Of a DNA stretch of 14,492 nucleotides, positions 1 to 5,715 are shown in pieces. Under the pieces are notes generated by a model that worked only from the letters and a program-made list of their open reading frames with translations, searched no databases and had not been told where the DNA came from. Every line of letters starts with the position of its first letter. The stretch's first letter is position 1. The stretch comes from Halorhodospira sp. (GTDB taxonomy: Bacteria; Pseudomonadota; Gammaproteobacteria; Nitrococcales; Halorhodospiraceae), in assembly GCA_007127935.1 (NCBI GenBank), contig SKYL01000046.1:1-14492 (forward strand), read 5' to 3'. The translations under genes and the position numbers were made by a program.

Positions 1-2
1 AA

Positions 3-74
3 GCGGGGAAATTGATGACCAATGTGGCCCACCCGAGGGTGGTGGCCGCGCTCGATTCGTTCCTCCGATCGTAA
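3..74 (+). CDS. C-terminal end of an unidentified upstream gene (partial)
   Basis: A frame open from the left edge ends at a TAA at 72-74. It encodes about 23 residues ending in ...AALDSFLRS. The stop lies 7 nt before the preferred bcsA start, which is the tight spacing expected of an operon partner. The fragment is too short to identify. In many bcs operons the gene before bcsA is bcsQ (a MinD/ParA-like ATPase), but no diagnostic residue is visible here, so that is only a positional guess. An internal ATG at 15, preceded by GGGGA, means a 19-codon leader peptide is a second possibility. The product, and even whether this is a gene end, remain uncertain. Confidence 0.4.
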   Translation, partial: AGKLMTNVAHPRVVAALDSFLRS

Positions 75-81
75 CGGGCCA

Positions 82-2328
82 ATGACCGCCTTCGCTTGGG
101 ACAAGGTCTGTACGCGCTTGGCTTGGGGGGCCGGCCTGACCCTCTTCGCCGTGGTCACCGCCGTCCCGCTGGAGTCCTCCGCCCAGCTCGTGCTGGCGCT
201 GATCCTGCTGACCGCCATGTGGGCCCTGACCCACTCCGCCGGAGAAACGGCGAGCCGGTGGCTGCGCATCCTGGTACTGCTCATCGGCGCCTACCTCTCC
301 CTGCGCTACTTGGCTTGGCGGGGCATCTACACCCTCAGCGGCATGGAGTGGGCGGTATGGGCGCTGGCGCTCGCCCTCTACGGCGCCGAGATCTACTCCA
401 CCGCGATCCATCTGCTGGGCTGCATGGTCAACGTGGCCCCGCTGCGCAGACCGGCACTGACGCTGGCCGACTTGCCCCCGGAAACTCCGTTGCCCACCGT
501 CGATGTCATGGTCCCCTCCTACAACGAAGACCCCTCGCTGCTGGAGATCACCCTGCGGGCGACCCTCCAGATGCGCTATCCCAAGGAGAAATTCACCGTC
601 CATTTGCTCGACGACGGCGGCACCGATGAGAAGGTCTGCGCCGACGACCCGCGCGTCTCCGCGGCGGCAAAGGAACGGCGACGTACTTTGCGGGCGCTCT
701 GCCGGCGACTCGGGGTCCGCTATATCACCCGCCCCCGGAACGAGTCCGCCAAAGCGGGGAACATCAACCACGCCCTGGGCCGGACCGACGGCGAACTGGT
801 CGTGGTGTTGGACGCCGACCACGTCCCGACCGTGGACTTTCTCGACCGCACCGTGCCCTGGATGGTCAGGGACCAGCGGGTCTTCCTGGTGCAGACCCCC
901 CATTTCATGATCAACCCCGACCCCATCGACCGGAACCTGCTGCGCTCCTTCCGCCGGATGCCTTCCGAGGGGGACATGTTCTTCCAGACAATTCAACGGG
1001 GCCTCGATTTCTGGTCGGCCTCCTTCTTCTGCGGGTCGGCGGCGGTGCTGCGGCGCACATGCCTGGAAGAGGTGGGCGGGGTCCGTGGCGACTCCATCAC
1101 CGAGGACGCCGAGACCTCGCTGGAGTTGCATGGGCGGGGCTATCGCTCGGTCTACGTCAACCACCCGCTGGTGGCCGGCCTCGCCCCGGAAACCTTCAAT
1201 GCCTTCGTCACCCAGCGGATGCGTTGGGCCCAGGGGATGATCCAAATCCTACTGTTGAAGAAGCCGTACCGGGCCCCTGGACTGCGCTGGCACCAGCGTC
1301 TGGGGTACATGAGCACGATTCTCTTCTGGCTTTTTCCCTTCGCCCGGACGGTCTTTCTGCTCGCCCCGCTGGCCTATCTGGTCTTCGGGGCGCACATCTA
1401 TAACGCGTCCCTGGCCCAGATCGCGGCGTACACCATCCCCCACCTGATCGCCACCTACATGATCTCTTCCCTGCTCTTCGGCCGGACCCGTTGGCCCCTG
1501 GTCTCCGAACTGTACGAATTGATGCAGTCCATCTTTTCGCTGATCGCCATCACCAAGGTCTTCGTCAATCCCCGCCGACCCTCCTTCGTGGTCACTCCCA
1601 AGGGCGACACCCTGGACCGGGACTTCGTCTCGCCCCTTTATAAACCTTTCTATCTCCTCTTCGGCTTGATGCTGCTGGGCTTCGCCTTCGGTTTTTACCG
1701 CTTGGCGGATGAGCCGCTGACCCGGGAACTGACGATCGTGGTGCTGGCGTGGAACCTCTTCAATTTCATCACCGTGGTGGCCGCACTGGGCGCACTCTAT
1801 GAACGGCGACAGAAGCGGGCGTCCCCGCGGATTCCGGTCAACGAGACCGGACATCTGGCGCCGGCCGGTGGCGATGGCCTGGACTGCGAGATCGCCGATC
1901 TCTCGTCCATGGGGTGCCGCTTGGTGGTCAAGGGAGCCGTCTCGTTGTCCCCCGGTGACCCCGCCGAGTTGCGGGCCGAAGCGCCGGCCCTGGGCCGGCC
2001 GATCCACCTGCCGGCGGAGGTGCGCGCCATCGCGCCCCGGCCGTACGGGACAGAATTGGGAATCCGGTTCACCCCCCGGACCGAGGCGCACCGTGACGAC
2101 GCCGTGGCCTTCGCATACGGGGACAGCCGACGCTGGGACTTCTTCCAGCGCCGGCGGCTCCGCCCGATGCCCTTCGGGCGCGCGGCGAGGCTGGTCTTGG
2201 GCCTGATCTGGCATCCGGTCCTCCTGATGGTCCGTTTCCATATCGCCAAGGCCCGGTCGCTCCGCGGCGCCCGCCCCGTCCAGGAAAGAATGAAGGAGAG
2301 CCCTCATGTTTCGATCTCCCGTGGTTAG
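82..2328 (+). CDS. bcsA: Cellulose synthase catalytic subunit BcsA (UDP-forming, c-di-GMP-activated)
   Basis: Processive GT2 inner-membrane enzyme that adds glucose from UDP-glucose to a beta-1,4-glucan and passes the chain across the membrane. The protein is 748 aa from the ATG at 82. An in-frame ATG at 22 would add 20 poorly hydrophobic residues and overlap the upstream frame. The start at 82 puts the first membrane helix near residue 14, as in the short Rhodobacter-type BcsA, but has no clear ribosome site. The order is four N-terminal membrane helices, the GT domain, four more helices and a PilZ domain. Key motifs are DDGG at 177, DADH at 244, FFCGS at 315, TED at 340 and QRMRW (QxxRW) at 378. 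The gating-loop signature FVVTPK is at 502. PilZ motifs RASPR (R579/R583, RxxxR) and DLSSMG (606, DxSxxG) are intact, so c-di-GMP activation is expected. It lacks the long N-terminal extension of E. coli BcsA. The 3' end overlaps bcsB by 23 nt. Confidence 0.96.
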   Translation: MTAFAWDKVCTRLAWGAGLTLFAVVTAVPLESSAQLVLALILLTAMWALTHSAGETASRWLRILVLLIGAYLSLRYLAWRGIYTLSGMEWAVWALALALYGAEIYSTAIHLLGCMVNVAPLRRPALTLADLPPETPLPTVDVMVPSYNEDPSLLEITLRATLQMRYPKEKFTVHLLDDGGTDEKVCADDPRVSAAAKERRRTLRALCRRLGVRYITRPRNESAKAGNINHALGRTDGELVVVLDADHVPTVDFLDRTVPWMVRDQRVFLVQTPHFMINPDPIDRNLLRSFRRMPSEGDMFFQTIQRGLDFWSASFFCGSAAVLRRTCLEEVGGVRGDSITEDAETSLELHGRGYRSVYVNHPLVAGLAPETFNAFVTQRMRWAQGMIQILLLKKPYRAPGLRWHQRLGYMSTILFWLFPFARTVFLLAPLAYLVFGAHIYNASLAQIAAYTIPHLIATYMISSLLFGRTRWPLVSELYELMQSIFSLIAITKVFVNPRRPSFVVTPKGDTLDRDFVSPLYKPFYLLFGLMLLGFAFGFYRLADEPLTRELTIVVLAWNLFNFITVVAALGALYERRQKRASPRIPVNETGHLAPAGGDGLDCEIADLSSMGCRLVVKGAVSLSPGDPAELRAEAPALGRPIHLPAEVRAIAPRPYGTELGIRFTPRTEAHRDDAVAFAYGDSRRWDFFQRRRLRPMPFGRAARLVLGLIWHPVLLMVRFHIAKARSLRGARPVQERMKESPHVSISRG

Positions 2329-4654
2329 AGCGCTGCCGCTGCTGGCGGCGGCCCTCGGCCTGTCATTGGGATCACCGGCAACGGAGGCGGACGAGGCTTC
2401 CCTTCGTCTGGCCGAGTTCACCGCCCACACCGGACCGGTCCGGCTGAGCGGCATCGAAGACCGGTTCGATCTCTTCCTGCCGCTGGCCGCGTCCGTCACC
2501 ACGGAAGAAGCGGTCCTGGACTTGCGCCTGACGCGCTCCCTGGCGTTGCTTGACCACCGCTCCTCCCTCAATGTCCGCTTCAATGAGACGACTCTGGCCC
2601 AGATCCCATACCCGCCGGACCAACCGGTGATCACCGCACAAGTGCGCATCCCGGCGGAGTTGTGGCGGCCCGGTTTCAATCGCCTGACCCTGGCGGGGAT
2701 CCAGCACTACGCCGACCGCTGCGAGGACTTCACCGCGCCGGAGTTGTGGACCGAGCTCGACCTCCACCGCTCCCACATCACCTACCGCGTGACCCCCGCT
2801 CAACGGCCGCCGACGCTGCGGGATCTCTCCGGCCTCTTCGCTCCCGGGATCGGCGCCCACGATACCGTCCTGCTCCTCACCGCCCCCGGCGAGAACGGAG
2901 AGATCCCGCTGCGCCGCCGGCCGGCCGAAGGGAACGCACCGGTGGACACCGCCGCGGAGGCGCCGCCCCACCTGGAGGCGTTGGCCACCGTGGCCCAGGC
3001 CCTGGCCCTGCGCCGGGACTATGCGCCATTGGCGGTGGAACACGGCCGGTGGCGCTCGACGTGGCCGGACCTGGAGCAATCCGCCCCATGGGCACCGGAG
3101 ACCGAACCGCTTCACAGCGCCGTCTACCTGACCGCTGTCCCCGTTCACCCTCACGTGCTGGTCGGCACCCGGGACGAACTCTCCCCGATCCTCCCACAGG
3201 ATCTGGCGGAGCAGATCGACGGCCCCTTCCTCCATGTGGACCGCACCGCCGCGCTGGTCGACGCCGAAGGACGAACGGTGGTCCCCGCCGCGGCGCGATT
3301 GATCGTCTCCGGCCGGGATAACGCGGAATTGATCAAGGCGGCCCGCCTGCTGGCGGAAATGGACGACCGCTTCAATCCGATCTCCACGGTGCGCTTGCTG
3401 GAACGTGATCTGCCCACCGGACGCCCCCTGTCCAGCACGCGCTTCCTGCAACCGGGAGAGCGCTACCGCTTCGAAGCGCTGGGCCTGAACGACACGACCC
3501 TGAGCGGCACCGGCACCCACCGGGCCCGGGTCGACCTCCACGTCGGCCCCGACTTCTTCGCCCACGAGTCGGCCCAGGCGGAACTGCTCCTCGACTTCGG
3601 CTACGGAGCGGGCATGGGTACAGGTTCGGTCATGAACCTCTTTCTCAACGGCGAGTACATTCACGGGCTGTCCCTGGACCAGTCCGGCGGCGCCGCTTTC
3701 CGGGACTACCGCATCCGGCTGCCGATCCGCCGCCTGCGCCCGGGGATCAACGCACTGGAGTTCGAGTTCACCCTGCGCACGCCCACGGAGCCCGGTGAGT
3801 GCCGCACGATTCCCGGGAATCACCTGGTGGTCCAGTTGCTGGGCTCGTCCCGGTTCACGCTGCCCCCCGCCCAGGCAGTGGCCGTTCAGCCGGATCTCGC
3901 CCTGATGTCCGCCACCGCCTACCCGTTGATTACGGCCAGCCACCTCCGGCCGACCCGGCTCCACGCCACCACGGAGGCAGTGCTGCCGGCCGCCTTGACC
4001 TTCGCCGGCAAGTTGGCCCAGGTGGCCGGCGCCCCCTCCGACCGGATCGAGATCTCCGTCGGCCCGCCGGACGGGCTCACCGGGCACGCGGCGCTGTTCG
4101 CGACCCCTCAGACCCTCACCGAGACGCTGTTTGACTCCTGGGCAGTCGCGGTAGGCCGTACTGTGCGCTGGCCGTACAGAACCCTCAACGACTTACGGGA
4201 GAGCGTACGCCAACGCGATCTCTCACTGACCCACACCCGACGGGAGCCACCGCTGGCGGGCTCCATCACTCAGGACCGGGGACTGGGTGATTTAGGTGTC
4301 CTGCTGGCCATGAAGAACCCCGCCTCCGAGAACCCTTCGACCCTGACCCTGCTGGTGGCCGACACCAGTGATCTCCTCAACACCCGGACTCGGGAACTGA
4401 CTCAACCCGGCCTGTGGAGTCGAATCGGCGGTGACCTGACGATCTGGAACAGCGACGAGGAGGCCATGGTCTCCATGCGGGTGGGCGGTGCCTACGAGGT
4501 GGGCGAGCCCGATCGGATGGGGTGGATCCTGCTTACGCTGTCCAATAACCCGTGGTATCTCCTGGCCGCCTTTCTGGCAGTTGCGTTGCTGCTCGGATCG
4601 CTGGCGCACCGCTATCTGCGGGCCCGGGAATCGGCCAAGGCGTCCGAGCCATGA
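2306..4654 (+). CDS. bcsB: Cellulose synthase periplasmic regulatory subunit BcsB
   Basis: Periplasmic, membrane-anchored partner that activates BcsA and guides the emerging glucan. The protein is 782 aa, close to the E. coli length (about 780). An AAGGAGAG ribosome site sits just before the ATG, which lies inside the last codons of bcsA. A signal peptide (about residues 1-27, hydrophobic core LPLLAAALGLSLG) starts the protein. By family, two carbohydrate-binding-like and two flavodoxin-like domains should alternate through residues 30-720. Family-typical sequence includes the RCEDFTAPELWTEL stretch around residue 138 and GECRTIPGNHLVVQLLG around 497. A C-terminal anchor helix (about 750-772, WYLLAAFLAVALLLGSL) precedes an Arg-rich tail. 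I see only two cysteines, C139 and C499; both would be periplasmic and could form a disulfide (inference). The stop overlaps the bcsZ start (ATGA). Confidence 0.95.
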   Translation: MFRSPVVRALPLLAAALGLSLGSPATEADEASLRLAEFTAHTGPVRLSGIEDRFDLFLPLAASVTTEEAVLDLRLTRSLALLDHRSSLNVRFNETTLAQIPYPPDQPVITAQVRIPAELWRPGFNRLTLAGIQHYADRCEDFTAPELWTELDLHRSHITYRVTPAQRPPTLRDLSGLFAPGIGAHDTVLLLTAPGENGEIPLRRRPAEGNAPVDTAAEAPPHLEALATVAQALALRRDYAPLAVEHGRWRSTWPDLEQSAPWAPETEPLHSAVYLTAVPVHPHVLVGTRDELSPILPQDLAEQIDGPFLHVDRTAALVDAEGRTVVPAAARLIVSGRDNAELIKAARLLAEMDDRFNPISTVRLLERDLPTGRPLSSTRFLQPGERYRFEALGLNDTTLSGTGTHRARVDLHVGPDFFAHESAQAELLLDFGYGAGMGTGSVMNLFLNGEYIHGLSLDQSGGAAFRDYRIRLPIRRLRPGINALEFEFTLRTPTEPGECRTIPGNHLVVQLLGSSRFTLPPAQAVAVQPDLALMSATAYPLITASHLRPTRLHATTEAVLPAALTFAGKLAQVAGAPSDRIEISVGPPDGLTGHAALFATPQTLTETLFDSWAVAVGRTVRWPYRTLNDLRESVRQRDLSLTHTRREPPLAGSITQDRGLGDLGVLLAMKNPASENPSTLTLLVADTSDLLNTRTRELTQPGLWSRIGGDLTIWNSDEEAMVSMRVGGAYEVGEPDRMGWILLTLSNNPWYLLAAFLAVALLLGSLAHRYLRARESAKASEP

Positions 4655-5715
4655 TCAAGTGGCTGGCGCTGGCGTTGTTCATGGGACTCGCTCTCGGCTG
4701 GGGATGCGTCCAGTTTCAATCGCAGCCCCAGAAGGCGCCCCCGACATTGCTGGAACCGGGCCTCTGGGAAGAGTTTCGCCACCGCTTCGTGGAGCCGTCG
4801 GGGCGCGTGGTAGACCCCGAGAACGCCGACATCTCCCACAGCGAGGGGCAGGGCTACGCGATGCTGATGGCCGAAGCGGCCGGTGACCGGGCGGGATTCC
4901 AACTCGTCTGGGAGTGGGCCGCGCGGGTACTGTGGCGCGACGACCACCTCTTCTCCTGGCGCTACGAGCCCTGCCCGTTCGAGGATCGGCGCTGCGTCAC
5001 GGACCACAACAACGCCACCGACGGCGAGATCTTGATCGCGTGGGCGCTGCTCCGCGCGCACGCCCGATGGGGCGACGCGGATCACCGGCAAGCGGCGGTG
5101 AAGATTCACACCGCCCTGCTGCGCGACGGCCTGATCCTCCAGGACGGTGCCTGGTTGATCCTGCCGGGACGAGAAGGATTTATTGAAGAATCCATCGTTA
5201 CGGTCAATGGCTCCTACTGGGTCTTTCCGGCGCTGGAGGCCTTCGAGCGGCATTTCCACGAGCCTCGCTGGCGGCAGGTCATCGAGTCGGGGCGGCGGCT
5301 GTTGGAGGAAGCGCGTTTCGGCCCCTACCGGCTCCACGCGGACTGGACCGACACCGGCGGACCGGCGCCGGTACCCTCCGCCAAGTTCGACGCCGTTCAT
5401 GGATTCGATGCGGTAAGGATCCCGCTCCACCTGGCTTGGTCGGAGGACGGCATCCGGCGCTCGGACCTGCGCGGCTACCGCGACTTTTGGCACGACCATA
5501 CACCCCCGCCGGCATGGATCGACCTCCAGGGAAAGGATCACGCGGAGTACAGCCGGCCCACCGGCATGGAGGCCATCGCCCGGCTGGCCGCTGCGCACGC
5601 CGACAGTGAACCGATCACCGCCGACGCGTTGCCGGTGCCCGGTGACGCCGACGGGTACTTTTCTTGGGCATTGACACTGTTAAGCCGGATCGCCGCCGCC
5701 GAGAGGGCGACATGA
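4651..5715 (+). CDS. bcsZ: Cellulase BcsZ (GH8 endo-1,4-beta-glucanase)
   Basis: Periplasmic endoglucanase of glycoside hydrolase family 8 that trims nascent cellulose and is needed for normal export. The chosen ATG at 4651 overlaps the bcsB stop as ATGA and gives 354 aa with a signal sequence (LALALFMGLALGWGC). A longer in-frame reading from 4552 would put bcsB-overlapping sequence in front of the signal peptide and is rejected. Catalytic motifs match the E. coli enzyme: SEGQGYAM with the likely acid E65, NNATDGE with D124, and FDAVRIP with the likely base D253. Cys19 lies at the end of the hydrophobic segment, but its lipobox (GWG-C) is poor, so lipidation is doubtful. C108 and C115 bracket a short loop just before the NNATDG motif and could form a local disulfide. 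The gene sits between bcsB and bcsC, as in the classic operon, and overlaps bcsC by ATGA. Confidence 0.94.
   Translation: MIKWLALALFMGLALGWGCVQFQSQPQKAPPTLLEPGLWEEFRHRFVEPSGRVVDPENADISHSEGQGYAMLMAEAAGDRAGFQLVWEWAARVLWRDDHLFSWRYEPCPFEDRRCVTDHNNATDGEILIAWALLRAHARWGDADHRQAAVKIHTALLRDGLILQDGAWLILPGREGFIEESIVTVNGSYWVFPALEAFERHFHEPRWRQVIESGRRLLEEARFGPYRLHADWTDTGGPAPVPSAKFDAVHGFDAVRIPLHLAWSEDGIRRSDLRGYRDFWHDHTPPPAWIDLQGKDHAEYSRPTGMEAIARLAAAHADSEPITADALPVPGDADGYFSWALTLLSRIAAAERAT

Noticed and set aside
1249..2679. Long minus-strand open frame (476 codons) opposite bcsA
   Set aside because: Low-complexity Arg/Gly/Gln-rich translation with no domain; a GC-rich shadow of the clearly coding bcsA frame.
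2372..4087. Long minus-strand open frame (571 codons) opposite bcsB
   Set aside because: Composition is typical of an antisense GC-rich frame, with no signal or family motif; bcsB on the other strand is well supported.
4612..5598. Minus-strand 328-codon frame opposite bcsZ
   Set aside because: No coherent hydrophobic or motif pattern; lies opposite a gene with an intact GH8 active site.
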